DNA of 64,000 nt from Opitutaceae bacterium (GTDB lineage Bacteria > Verrucomicrobiota > Verrucomicrobiia > Opitutales > Opitutaceae), in contig JABTUS010000008.1 in assembly GCA_015075305.1 (NCBI GenBank), forward strand, positions 1 to 64,000, in the 5' to 3' direction. Position 1 is the first letter of the stretch; each line of letters begins with the position of its first letter. The notes under the pieces were generated by a model. It searched no databases. It was not told where the DNA came from and worked only from the letters and a program-made list of their open reading frames with translations. Both the position numbers and the translations under genes were made by a program. Below are positions 45,717 to 54,837 of this stretch, piece after piece.

Positions 45717-46207
45717 TTCGGTGGGTGGCTGACACCGGCCCTTTATTGCATCTGTCTGAAGCCGGTGCCTCCCCCTTGATCCGTTTGCTGGGCGAAATCG
45801 TCCTTCCGCCAGCGGTGCATGAGGAGTTGGAACGATTTGGTTCCGCCGCCAGCTCGATTCCGATGCTGCCAGTCGTGCCATTGAGTGCGGCGGCAAACAA
45901 TGCTGCGGAGGATTGGTGCAAAGCGGGTCTGGTGCAGCGCGGTGAGGCTCAAGCCATCGCCCTGCTTCGCCAAATCGAAGCCGATTGTCTTCTGACCGAC
46001 GATGCCGCCGCCCGTTTGCTGGCCACGTCGCTCGGCCTGCGTGCACGCGGCTCCCTTGGCATAATCCTGTGGCTGACCGGTCAACGCCGCCTAAACGCGG
46101 TCGAGGCCGCCGGCTATCTTGACCGCCTTGCCGCCACTTCACTGTGGGTGTCCCCCCGCATAATGACCGAGGCACGCGCGGCGCTGAAACAGATAGCCAG
46201 CCGATAA
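45713..46207 (+). CDS. PIN-like (DUF3368-type) toxin
   Basis: 164 residues. It opens with VADTGPLLHLSEAG, the first acidic strand of a PIN nuclease, then IVLPPAVHEELERFG. A second acidic cluster lies in VQRGEAQAIALLRQIEADC, followed by LLTDDAAARLLATSLGL. These give the Asp/Glu set of DUF3368 PIN proteins, usually ribonucleases in type II toxin-antitoxin pairs. It is coupled to the antitoxin start and convergent with the permease gene that begins 6 nt on. Confidence 0.85.
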   Translation: MIRWVADTGPLLHLSEAGASPLIRLLGEIVLPPAVHEELERFGSAASSIPMLPVVPLSAAANNAAEDWCKAGLVQRGEAQAIALLRQIEADCLLTDDAAARLLATSLGLRARGSLGIILWLTGQRRLNAVEAAGYLDRLAATSLWVSPRIMTEARAALKQIASR

Positions 46208-46213
46208 TTCCGC

Positions 46214-48880
46214 TCACTCGCACCGCAGCGCCTCCATCGGATCGACCCTTGCCGCGCGCCGCGCCGGCAGCCAGCTCGCGACCAAGGCCACGCCCAACAG
46301 CACGAGGGACACGGATGTGAATACCAGCGGATCGCGCGGACGCACCTCGTAGAGCATGCTTCCCATCACCCGGCTCATCACCAGTGCAACCACCAGCCCG
46401 ATCGCCATGCCCACGCCCGCCTTGGCCATGCCCTGCCGTAGAATGAGCGCTACGATCTGCCGCGATGTGGCGCCAACGGCACCGCGGATGCCCATCTCCC
46501 TCGTGCGTTGCGTCACATCATAGGCAAGCAGACCGTAAATGCCGGTGGCCGCCAGCAGCAATGCGAGTCCGGCAAACACCCCCAGCAGCCACAACACTGC
46601 ACGCCGGTTGGCCCCGGCATCGTCAAGGTGCATCTGCATTGTCTGGGCCTCGTAAACCGGCAACTCGGGATCCAAGTCGCGCACCCGCGCCCGGATGAGA
46701 GGAAGCATGTCTTCCAGTGTGCGCGAGGTGCGCAGCAGCAGCGAAAGCCCGCCCAAGCCCAACGGCATGGCTCGATAAACGTAAGGTTCCCGATTGCGGT
46801 CATCCAACCCGCCGAACCGGGCGGTTTCCGCCACGCCGACGATTACGGGAGCGGCCTCGGGTTTCTGATCCTGTTGACCGAAGCTGAACAACCGACCCAC
46901 TGCGCTCCGTCCCGGGAAATACCGTTCGGCAAATCTGCGATCAACGATCAAGGCCACCTGCGCATCCGGCAGCATGTCGGCTTCGTTGAAATTGCGCCCT
47001 TCCAGCAGGCGAATACCCAGGGTCCGAAGAAAATCCGGCGAGACGCCGAGCATGATGGCGGTCGGATAGGTGCTCTCTTTGCCTGGGGGCATGTCGCGCA
47101 ACGGGAGGGTGGTCGCACCCAAGTTGCTGCTCCCGGGGATGGCGGCCGAATAGGCGACGGACTCCACTCCCGGGATTTCCCTCATTTTTTCCAGCAGCCG
47201 CCGCTGCAACGTCTGCACATCCGTCGCATTCACATACGACTCGTCAACGGCCACGCGTGCATGGATGACCTTCGCCGCATCGAAACCGGGGTTGGTGGAG
47301 ACCACCTTGGCAAAACTGCGCACAAGCAGACCCGCTCCAATCAACAGGACAAGCGCCAGCGCCACTTGCGCGATCACCAACCCGCCGCTCATCGCTCGGA
47401 CACTCGCGCCGGCGGAGCTCCCGCGAGCGCCCGTCTGCCCAGCGTCATGCAACCCGGGCATGCGCCAAGCCCGCAACACCGGCAGCAGCCCGATCAACAG
47501 CGCCACGGTGGCCGAAACCACCAGTGTCAGACCGAGAATGTTTCCATCGAGTGTGACCGGGGGCGAGCCATAGACAATCACCGCAGTATAGGTATTGATC
47601 AACCGAAGACCCGCCCAGGCCAGCACGAGACCGAGGGCGCCGCCGGCGACAGCCAGAAGCACAGCCTCCGTGATCAACTGTTGTCCCAAGGCCATCCGCC
47701 CGGCGCCGAGTGCCTGCCGGACCGCCAGCTCCGTCCGGCGCGCATTGGCTCGTGCCAGCGTCAAACCGGCAACGTTCACGCACCCGAGCAGGAGCACCAG
47801 CAACGCTCCGCCCTGGAGCAGCAACAGCCCGTTTTTGATCGCGCTGGTCTGTTCAGCCCTGATCTGACCAAGCCCCATCCGCTGGCCAACCTGGCCAAGG
47901 TAGGCGTTAAACGCAGAATCGCCAACTTCATCGCGAAACCGCTTCTCCAGCGTCTGGAGCTGCGCCAGGGCGGCGCCGTCGGTGACCCCGAGCTTGATCC
48001 GGGCATACATAGTGCCCATGCCTGCCAGCCGGTAGCGCGGTGTCGTGTATTCGGCCGCCCAGACAAAAGGCTTCACGAGGACCGGCGCGACGCTGACGGC
48101 CTCCAGACTTCGCGGGGCCACGCCGATGATCGTGAACTTTCGGCGCGAAAGGCTGATCTCACGGCCCAGCACTGTTGGGTCTGCATGAAAATGCTTCTCC
48201 CAATACGTTTGTGTCAGTACAACCACGCCATCCCGGCCGGGCTGGCACTCCTCGTCGGTGAAGAACCGGCCCAACAAAGGCTGCACCCCTAGCACGGCAA
48301 AATAGTCCGCCGTCACCAGCATTCCGACCAGACGATCCGCCCCTGAGTATTCCCCGATGTTGAACATCCAGCCGTCCCAGAGTGCGACATGCTCGAGAAG
48401 ATCGGCGTGGGCTTTATAGTCGAGGTATTGCGCCGCGCTGACCCGCTGCTTCAGTTGTCCGGTTTGCGGCCGGGAATTGTAGATTTCCACAACCTGCTCC
48501 GGGTGCGGAATCGGCAGCGGCTTCAGAATCATGCCATACAACACGGAAACGACCGCTGTGTTGGCGCCGATGCACAGCGCGAGCGTCAGGATCACAGTGA
48601 TGCTGAAGGCGGGTGAACGCCGGAGCGACCGAAACGAGAAACGCAGATCGCGCCCGAGATTCCCGAGCCACACCCACTCCCGCTCATCCCGCGCCCGCTC
48701 CTTGATCTGCTCCACCCCGCCGAAGGCCCGCTGCGCCGCGTAACGCGCCTCCTCAGGCGACATGCCCGCCGCGCGGTTGCGCTCCGTCAACCCGTCGAGA
48801 TGCGCCTGCATCTCGTCCGCCATCTCACGTTCGAGCCGGTTGCGTGAAAACAATCCGATAAATTTGCGCCAGAGCTTCAT
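46214..48880 (-). CDS. ADOP-type ABC permease (two fused MacB/FtsX halves)
   Basis: 888 residues. The N-terminal cytoplasmic domain (1-85) has the ADOP look: NRLEREMADEMQAHLDGLTE, then GMSPEEARYAAQRAFGG. TM1 follows (FSITVILTLALCIGANTAVV), a MacB core (about 115-320), an FtsX block of membrane helices (LLLQGGALLVLLLGCVNVAG) and a second FtsX half from about 490 to the end (tail DPMEALRCE). Such 'acidobacterial duplicated orphan permeases' occur with PadR regulators. The adaptor and ATPase of this exporter are on the opposite strand at 49451-51494. A broken copy of its 5' end lies at 45358-45447. Confidence 0.92.
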   Translation of the reverse strand: MKLWRKFIGLFSRNRLEREMADEMQAHLDGLTERNRAAGMSPEEARYAAQRAFGGVEQIKERARDEREWVWLGNLGRDLRFSFRSLRRSPAFSITVILTLALCIGANTAVVSVLYGMILKPLPIPHPEQVVEIYNSRPQTGQLKQRVSAAQYLDYKAHADLLEHVALWDGWMFNIGEYSGADRLVGMLVTADYFAVLGVQPLLGRFFTDEECQPGRDGVVVLTQTYWEKHFHADPTVLGREISLSRRKFTIIGVAPRSLEAVSVAPVLVKPFVWAAEYTTPRYRLAGMGTMYARIKLGVTDGAALAQLQTLEKRFRDEVGDSAFNAYLGQVGQRMGLGQIRAEQTSAIKNGLLLLQGGALLVLLLGCVNVAGLTLARANARRTELAVRQALGAGRMALGQQLITEAVLLAVAGGALGLVLAWAGLRLINTYTAVIVYGSPPVTLDGNILGLTLVVSATVALLIGLLPVLRAWRMPGLHDAGQTGARGSSAGASVRAMSGGLVIAQVALALVLLIGAGLLVRSFAKVVSTNPGFDAAKVIHARVAVDESYVNATDVQTLQRRLLEKMREIPGVESVAYSAAIPGSSNLGATTLPLRDMPPGKESTYPTAIMLGVSPDFLRTLGIRLLEGRNFNEADMLPDAQVALIVDRRFAERYFPGRSAVGRLFSFGQQDQKPEAAPVIVGVAETARFGGLDDRNREPYVYRAMPLGLGGLSLLLRTSRTLEDMLPLIRARVRDLDPELPVYEAQTMQMHLDDAGANRRAVLWLLGVFAGLALLLAATGIYGLLAYDVTQRTREMGIRGAVGATSRQIVALILRQGMAKAGVGMAIGLVVALVMSRVMGSMLYEVRPRDPLVFTSVSLVLLGVALVASWLPARRAARVDPMEALRCE

Positions 48881-49037
48881 GGGGAAAAAGACTTTAGCTC
48901 AACCGCGAATGGACCCGAATGCAGGCGGATGACCATCCGTCGATTCTTGAACTGTGGGCGACCGATTGCGGGTGGGCATGGCTTGATTCTCATCGAGTTC
49001 ATCCGCGTCACTTCGCGTCCGTTTGCGGTTTAAACGG

Positions 49038-49370
49038 TCACGCCTGCGCCAGCACCTGCTTTATCGCGGCAGTCATGCGCGACCAGTGCTCGGTCTCGGC
49101 CTCGAGCTGGCGGCGGCCGGAGGCGGTCAGCTTGTAGAACCGCGCCTTGCGGTTGCTTTCGGAGATGCCCGCCTCCGCCTTGATCCAGCCCTGCGCCTCC
49201 AAGCGGTAGAGCGCGGGGTAGAGCGAGCCCTGCTCCACGCGCAGGACATCCTCGGACATCTGATGGATGCGGTCGGCGATGCCCAGCCCGTGCCGCGGCT
49301 CCAACTGCAGCGCCTTCAGGATCAGCATGTCGAGCGTGCCGTAAACGAGATCGGATTTTTCCCTGGTCAT
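49038..49370 (-). CDS. PadR-family transcriptional regulator
   Basis: 110 residues. Winged helix: GTLDMLILKALQLEPRHGLG, then EDVLRVEQGSLYPALYRLEA, then RKARFYKLTASGRRQL, all family hallmarks, with a short C-terminal dimer helix. PadR proteins repress efflux or detoxification genes. The gene is head-to-head with the adaptor gene and shares the palindrome at 49377-49395, so it should repress itself and the adaptor-ATPase operon. It lies 157 bp upstream of the ADOP gene on the same strand. Confidence 0.93.
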   Translation of the reverse strand: MTREKSDLVYGTLDMLILKALQLEPRHGLGIADRIHQMSEDVLRVEQGSLYPALYRLEAQGWIKAEAGISESNRKARFYKLTASGRRQLEAETEHWSRMTAAIKQVLAQA

Positions 49371-49376
49371 AATATT

Positions 49377-49395
49377 TGCCTAGACTTTCTAGGCA
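49377..49395. promoter_or_regulatory. PadR operator palindrome
   Basis: TGCCTAGACTTTCTAGGCA: perfect 8-bp arms (TGCCTAGA/TCTAGGCA) around CTT. It lies 7 bp upstream of the padR start and 55 bp upstream of the adaptor start, ideal for controlling both directions. Confidence 0.75.
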
Positions 49396-49450
49396 GGACT
49401 TGAAATCTGTCTCGCCCAGACTGTCAAGGCGGGAAACCGCTCACGCTCCG

Positions 49451-50704
49451 ATGGACATAGCCCGACCAACTCAAGCCAAGGCGAAGGCCCGCCGCCGTTT
49501 GCTCCTGTTCGGCGGCGCCGCGCTCGCGCTTGGGCTCGTCACCTTTGCCCTCTCCCGCCTCAAGCCCGCCGTGCCGTCCATCGAGCGCAACCTCGTGTGG
49601 ATCGGCACGGTGGAGCGCGGCGAGATGCTCCGTCAAGTGCGTGGCCTCGGCACACTCGTGCCCGAGGACATCCGCTGGATCGCCGCCCGCACGGCCGGCC
49701 GCGTGGACCGCATTCTGCTGCGCCCCGGTGCGAGAGTGCGGCCTGACGACGTCATCCTGATCCTCGCCAACCCCGACGCGGGCAGCGCGGCCTTTGAGGC
49801 GGATTCCCTGCTCAAGGCCGCCGAGGCCGAACTCGTGAACCGCAGGGTTGAGCTCGAAAGCGGCGTGCTCGCCGCCGAGTCCGACGCGGCCCAAGCCAAG
49901 GCCCAATTTGAAATCAGCAAACTCACCGCGGACGTGAACGAACAGATGCATGCCAAGGGCCTCGTCACCTCGCTTGATTTGAAAAAGTCGCTGGTCACCA
50001 TGGGGCAACTCGGCATCGCCAGCGCCATCGAGGAAAAGCGCTTCCGTTTCGCCCGCGACGCCGTGCCCTCGCAGCTGGCCGTAAAACAGGCCGAGGTGGA
50101 CCGCCTGCGCGCCCTCTTGAAAGTCCGGCAGGACGAACTCGACGCCCTGCACGTCAAGGCCGGCATGACTGGCGTGCTGCAACTCCTGCCCGTCGAAGTC
50201 GGCGCGCAGGTGGCGCCCGGCGCCAACCTCGCGCGCGTGGCCGACCCCGCCCGGCTCAAGGCCGAGATTCGCGTCGCCGAGACCCAGGCCAAGGACATCC
50301 TCATAGGTCAGAGCGCCACCATCGACACGCGCAACGGCCTCATCTCAGGCCGCGTCTCCCGCATCGATCCCTCCGTGCAAAACGGCACCGTCACCGTGGA
50401 TGTCACCCTCACCGGGGCGCTGTCGCAGGGCGCGCGGCCCGACCTTTCCGTTGACGGCACGATCGAACTGGAACGCCTGCCCGACGTGATCAACGTCGGC
50501 CGCCCCGCCTTGGGGCAGGAAAACAGCAGCGTCACCGTCTTCAAGCTCGAGCCCGGCGGGGATTACGCCGACCGCGTGCCCGTCCGTTTCGGCCGCAGCT
50601 CCGTCAACAAAATCGAAATCGTCCAAGGCCTGCAACCCGGCGACCGCATCATCCTCTCCGACATGTCCCAATGGGAGACCGCCGACCGTGTGAAGCTGAA
50701 ATAG
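49451..50704 (+). CDS. HlyD/MacA-type periplasmic adaptor of the PadR-regulated exporter
   Basis: 417 residues from ATG 49451. A membrane anchor (about 17-35) is followed by GRVDRILLRPGARVRPDDVI (lipoyl half), a coiled-coil stretch (about 105-235), the second lipoyl half (GVLQLLPVEVGAQVAPGANL) and a beta-barrel (IGQSATIDTRNGLISGRVSR). Its bases favour C at third codon positions more than the neighbouring islands (impression, not measured). First gene of the two-gene adaptor-ATPase operon; the permease is on the other strand. Confidence 0.88.
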   Translation: MDIARPTQAKAKARRRLLLFGGAALALGLVTFALSRLKPAVPSIERNLVWIGTVERGEMLRQVRGLGTLVPEDIRWIAARTAGRVDRILLRPGARVRPDDVILILANPDAGSAAFEADSLLKAAEAELVNRRVELESGVLAAESDAAQAKAQFEISKLTADVNEQMHAKGLVTSLDLKKSLVTMGQLGIASAIEEKRFRFARDAVPSQLAVKQAEVDRLRALLKVRQDELDALHVKAGMTGVLQLLPVEVGAQVAPGANLARVADPARLKAEIRVAETQAKDILIGQSATIDTRNGLISGRVSRIDPSVQNGTVTVDVTLTGALSQGARPDLSVDGTIELERLPDVINVGRPALGQENSSVTVFKLEPGGDYADRVPVRFGRSSVNKIEIVQGLQPGDRIILSDMSQWETADRVKLK

Positions 50705-50792
50705 ACCACATATAAACTTCCACCAGTCCCTCTGCTCTTTCTCTTCTCAGCGCCACCTGCCCCTTCCTCCACAATCGAAAATCCAGAATCAC

Positions 50793-51494
50793 ATGTCCCA
50801 GCCCCTGATCCAACTCGACAACGTCACCAAGGTCTTCCTCACCGACGAGGTCGAAAGCCACGCCCTCGCCGGCATCCATTTCGACATCTCGGCCGGCGAG
50901 TTTGTCTCCATCTCCGGCCCCTCCGGCTGCGGCAAATCCACCCTGCTCTCCATCCTCGGTCTGCTCGATTCGCCCAGCGACGGCGCCTACCTGCTCAACG
51001 GCCGGCCCGTGCAGGATTTGTCGCTCTCCGAGCGAGCCCGTATCCGCAATCGTGAGATCGGCTTCATCTTCCAATCATTCAACCTCATCGGCGACCTCAC
51101 TGTTTATGAAAACGTCGAGTTGCCGCTCACCTACCGCGGCATGCCCGCCGCCGAACGCAAAACAGGCGTCAACGCAGCGCTCGAAAAAGTCGGCATGGCC
51201 CACCGCGCCAAGCACCTGCCCTCGCAGCTTTCCGGCGGCCAGCAACAGCGCGTCGCCGTGGCCCGCGCGCTCGCCGGACGGCCCGCCGTGCTCCTCGCCG
51301 ACGAACCCACCGGCAACCTCGATTCCAAAAACGGCGACGCCGTGATGCAGCTGCTCACCCAGCTCCATCAAGGCGGCGCCACCATTGTCATGGTCACCCA
51401 CGACGCCCGCTTCTCCGCCTGCGCCAGACGCACCATCCACCTCTTCGACGGCTGCATTGTGGATGAAAAGGCGATCCAGCCCGCCCATTCATAG
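50793..51494 (+). CDS. ABC ATP-binding protein of the PadR-regulated exporter
   Basis: 233 residues. Walker [11 protein letters not shown]-loop [18 protein letters not shown], signature [30 protein letters not shown] and VTHDARF. Same MacB/LolD group as the first exporter's ATPase but clearly diverged. It follows the adaptor by 88 nt and would energise the ADOP permease encoded at 46214-48880. Confidence 0.92.
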   Translation: MSQPLIQLDNVTKVFLTDEVESHALAGIHFDISAGEFVSISGPSGCGKSTLLSILGLLDSPSDGAYLLNGRPVQDLSLSERARIRNREIGFIFQSFNLIGDLTVYENVELPLTYRGMPAAERKTGVNAALEKVGMAHRAKHLPSQLSGGQQQRVAVARALAGRPAVLLADEPTGNLDSKNGDAVMQLLTQLHQGGATIVMVTHDARFSACARRTIHLFDGCIVDEKAIQPAHS

Positions 51495-51981
51495 GCATTT
51501 TGCGCAAGTTTTCAGCATTTTCCGTTGAGACACTTCCGCCGGGCAAATTCCGAAAAAAGCTTCGCCTCGCCGAGGCTTTCCGCGTGGTTTTGGGGCATCA
51601 CAATGCTCAGTGCCTCGCCGCTGCCGTGTCGCCGCAATGAATACGCCTGCGATTCCATCGCAACCGGCATTGATCCAACACCGCCGGGGTTGGCGGGTTG
51701 CGCGACCAGGCAAGTTCGAAAGAAATGTGCCGCCCCTTCAGGGCTCTCTGTACTCGGTTCACCCGTGAACCCATGGCGTCGCCATGGGCTGGGGATATTT
51801 CGCCCCGTTGGAGCTCCGGATTTTGGCTGCACCTTTGACCCATGGCGTTGCCATGGGCTGGGGGGTATTTCGCCCCGTTGGGGCTTCGGGTCGGCGCGTT
51901 GCTGCCGACAACTGCCGGAGTCTGCTTCCTTTGCGCGGTTCCGATCCGACGATCGTGGTGGGACAGGCTACCGTGTCTGCG
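51495..51981. repeat. Intergenic region with a cluster of hairpin repeats
   Basis: No gene. Two similar units of about 51 bp at 51769-51819 and 51838-51889 share CCCATGGCG, then GCCATGGGCTGGGG, then TATTTCGCCCCGTTGG. Each starts with a palindrome; the first is perfect (51770-51788, 9-bp arms around T). They are preceded by CGCCCCTTCAGGGCT and GTTCACCCGTGAAC (another small palindrome, 51757-51770). The layout suggests a mobile or REP-like non-coding RNA/DNA hairpin element. Confidence 0.75.
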
Positions 51982-53343
51982 CTATTCGAGCGCTTTCAGA
52001 ATGCCGTAGGGCAGGGCGACCGAGGTCATGTAAACCGGGTTTTGGCGAGCCAGTCCCTTTTCGCCGAAGACCTCCCAGGGAGCTCCGTAACCTTCTCCGC
52101 GGCGATAGTCGTAGCGACGCAGGTGGGTGATCATGTCGTCGAAAACCTGATGCGCCAACCGACGGTCCACCGACCACAATGTTGCAACGAGCCAACCCGT
52201 CGCGGTGTGCCAATAGCCGCCATTTTGATAGGTATTGACTCGCCAGCGACAACGCTCCCAGGCGGATTTCCCGCTGTAGTCCATGTCGGTGGGAACCTGT
52301 CGGACACCCCCTTCCAGGACGATCGTCCCTCTTCGCACAGCATCGACAATCGTCGCACGGGCCGTTTGGGCTGTCGCTTCATCAAGCACGCCCAGATGGA
52401 GGGCAAAGAGGGTGCCCCAGACATCAGCTTGCCGGCTCAGACTTGTTGAGGCCCTCAGCCAGCCGCCAATTTCCCCGGGGGCCGCAAAAGTGGGAACGAG
52501 ACTGCGACGGATTTGCTCCCGAAGTCTTCCGTAGCTCGCTGCAAGTTCAGGCTGATCGAGAGCCCTTGCGAGTTCGGACAGCTCCCCCGCCGCCCTGTAC
52601 CGGAGCAGCGAGGCAAAAAGCAGGCTTCCCGTTTGAGTGACGCCATCGAGGAATCCGTATCCGACAGCGCGATCATCCTCGGATGTCTGCGCCAGGCCTG
52701 TTGTCTTGTCGACCGCGGGCGCGACAAAGGCATGCCTCAATCGTTCGAACACGGAGACGCTGCCAACCTCCTGTCGGAGAATCGCAGTGCCGCCCGTCAT
52801 TTTCCAGAGTGCGTATGCGATGTGGATAAATTCGTAGTGATCGTCGATCGGGGGCACCCGTCCAAATGCGCCGTCGCCCTGGTCCGTCCCGGTGGCATAG
52901 GTTCCGGGATAGAACGTGGGAAGACCGTTGTAGTTGATGTGATCGGGAATCGACCAAGGCGGCAGGTGAAGGCCGTTCGCCAGCGTGCGCTCTTCCGGCC
53001 CGTTCTGCGTTCTGCAGATGAGGAGGAGGTGATTCGAGATTTCTTCGGCCTCAAACAGGCCTGAATCCAGGGCCATGGAAAAGTCGCGCACCCAAAAGGC
53101 ATGGTAGGTGTCCTTTCCGGGAGTGACGAGGGGGAAGCCGACAGAATTTGAGAGGGCCCATTTGCCATTGCCGTTTGAACCCGGATAAACGCGTGAGGCC
53201 TCGATGACATCGCACGCCATGTCGCAAAGAAATTCCAGGTCCTGCTTTGGGAGCGCGCCGCGCAGGACGATTCCGGACGGCGCAATCAGAAGGAGGAGCG
53301 GGCAGAGTCGGATCAGGACCAATGGCATGGCTAAGGACTTCAT
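51982..53343 (-). CDS. Secreted (alpha/alpha)6-barrel glycosidase-like protein
   Basis: 453 residues from ATG 53343, beginning with a hydrophobic signal (MPLVLIRLCPLLLLIAPSG). Motifs typical of six-hairpin glycosidases: DTYHAFWVRDFSMALDSGLF, PPIDDHYEFIHIAYALW, and the late NTYQNGGYWHTATGWLVATL followed by GYGAPWEVFGEKG. Acidic residues in VRDF and PIDDHYE are candidate catalytic or substrate-binding groups. It probably acts outside the cytoplasm on oligosaccharides. The family number (GH15/GH63/GH94-like) is not decided. Confidence 0.75.
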   Translation of the reverse strand: MKSLAMPLVLIRLCPLLLLIAPSGIVLRGALPKQDLEFLCDMACDVIEASRVYPGSNGNGKWALSNSVGFPLVTPGKDTYHAFWVRDFSMALDSGLFEAEEISNHLLLICRTQNGPEERTLANGLHLPPWSIPDHINYNGLPTFYPGTYATGTDQGDGAFGRVPPIDDHYEFIHIAYALWKMTGGTAILRQEVGSVSVFERLRHAFVAPAVDKTTGLAQTSEDDRAVGYGFLDGVTQTGSLLFASLLRYRAAGELSELARALDQPELAASYGRLREQIRRSLVPTFAAPGEIGGWLRASTSLSRQADVWGTLFALHLGVLDEATAQTARATIVDAVRRGTIVLEGGVRQVPTDMDYSGKSAWERCRWRVNTYQNGGYWHTATGWLVATLWSVDRRLAHQVFDDMITHLRRYDYRRGEGYGAPWEVFGEKGLARQNPVYMTSVALPYGILKALE

Positions 53344-53432
53344 GAGGGTCGGTCTGGCGCGGTCCAAGGACGCATGAAGCGCCGTGGTGCCAGCGGGATT
53401 CGAGGAAGAGAAGGAAGCCGCGAACAGAGGCT

Positions 53433-54755
53433 TCAGTTTCTCTCAGCGAGCCGAGCGATCTTTTCGCCTGTCAGGCGGATTTCCGGAGACAGCGCGTGCG
53501 GAGTGCGATTGCCGTACACCCTGGCCAGTTCAGCAAAGCGCTCCTGCGTGGCCTTGATGAATTCCTCCACAGGACGCTTCTCACCACAGAGCGCCATGAT
53601 CTCTGGCAGCCAGCGGTGTCCGTAACGCACGTGGTGCTGCTCGTCGTTGCGGTCGAACGCGAGCAGAGTGTCCGCCTCGAAGTCGTTCAATTCGCGCACG
53701 CGATCCATGACCGTCGCCTTCGTGGGGAAACTGCCCGCCTCAAACTCCATCGTCATCATGGCGTAGCGCTCATGCGGCGCCATCTTGACGAGGATGTTGT
53801 ACAGTTCGAGGGAGTGCTCGAGCGACATGAGGTCTACCCCAAGTTTCGGCAGCTGTCGGTAGCCGAACTGGCTGTGACGCGACTCGTCCCAGAGGTGGCG
53901 GGCAAGGTCGTGATGCAGGTCGAAGGGCGCGTCAGGAGTGTCAAAGAAGACGGTCGCGAGATAGTCTACAGCGTCCATTTCCATCATGAGCCACACGTAG
54001 ACCATCAGACGGATGACCCTGGGGTCGGTTTTTGGATCAACCAGCCAGGAGCGTACGATGGGCGTTTCAGTTGGGTCATTGCTGAACACGCTGGAGCAGG
54101 TGGGGTACTTTCCGCGATTGCAGGTATCCGGGTGGACGTAGGGGCGCTTGGAGCTTTCCCATTCAAAATCGGACGGAAGCGGGATGCGTGTTGTTTCACC
54201 GAGAACTCCCCCCAGCGAAGCGAGAGCTGCCTTGAGGTGGCTCACCCAGGCAGCGGCGGTTTTCGAGGTGTCGAACGCGGCGATTTCCCCGGCATGCCGC
54301 ATTTCATCGCCGATGAATTCCTCCACCAGCCGGCGCGATGGCCAGTCAGCGAGGGCGTGGGTCGCGGTCAGGTAGTGCCGATAGGCCCCGAGCAGCGCGG
54401 GTTTCAGCACTCGGTAGAATCCCGCGAGGGCAACATACGCGTCCGAGGGCATGACCGCCTCGGTGAAGAGCTGACGAATGGCCGGACGCACGCTTTCACC
54501 GCCTCCAAAGCCGGTGAGTTCACGGCCGCGTTCGCGCAGGAATCGTGCGTGGCCGGCGGACTCCCAGGCGTGCTGGCAGAGCAGGTATTTCAGCTCGGGC
54601 TCCCCGACGCGGTAGATCAGCGTCGTCACGGTTCGGATAAACTCACGCTCCACCTCAAAGAGAATCCGCATCAGGCGGGCCATCTCCTGGACTGCGGCCA
54701 TGCGGCCTGTGGTGGATGCGGAGGATGTGGATGGAGAGGAAGCTGAAGCGACCAT
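53433..54755 (-). CDS. Ferritin-like diiron-type protein of unknown function
   Basis: 440 residues, no signal peptide. The helical core holds three ExxH motifs: GDEMRH (E151-H154), DESRHSQFG in the second half, and DEQHHVRYG near the end, plus further Glu in LFEVEREF (34-38). That is more than one four-helix bundle, so two ferritin-like domains or one bundle plus accessory helices are possible. Such motifs bind a diiron centre in oxygenases and storage proteins. It precedes the P450/PhyH group and is on the same strand as PhyH, 82 nt after its stop. Confidence 0.7.
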   Translation of the reverse strand: MVASASSPSTSSASTTGRMAAVQEMARLMRILFEVEREFIRTVTTLIYRVGEPELKYLLCQHAWESAGHARFLRERGRELTGFGGGESVRPAIRQLFTEAVMPSDAYVALAGFYRVLKPALLGAYRHYLTATHALADWPSRRLVEEFIGDEMRHAGEIAAFDTSKTAAAWVSHLKAALASLGGVLGETTRIPLPSDFEWESSKRPYVHPDTCNRGKYPTCSSVFSNDPTETPIVRSWLVDPKTDPRVIRLMVYVWLMMEMDAVDYLATVFFDTPDAPFDLHHDLARHLWDESRHSQFGYRQLPKLGVDLMSLEHSLELYNILVKMAPHERYAMMTMEFEAGSFPTKATVMDRVRELNDFEADTLLAFDRNDEQHHVRYGHRWLPEIMALCGEKRPVEEFIKATQERFAELARVYGNRTPHALSPEIRLTGEKIARLAERN

Positions 54756-54837
54756 TTGTAGGGATGGATTCCAGGTGTGTTAAAATGCAAGCGGCCGCCA
54801 TGCAGTCATGGCGGCTTTGAAGCGGCTGCCCTGTGAG

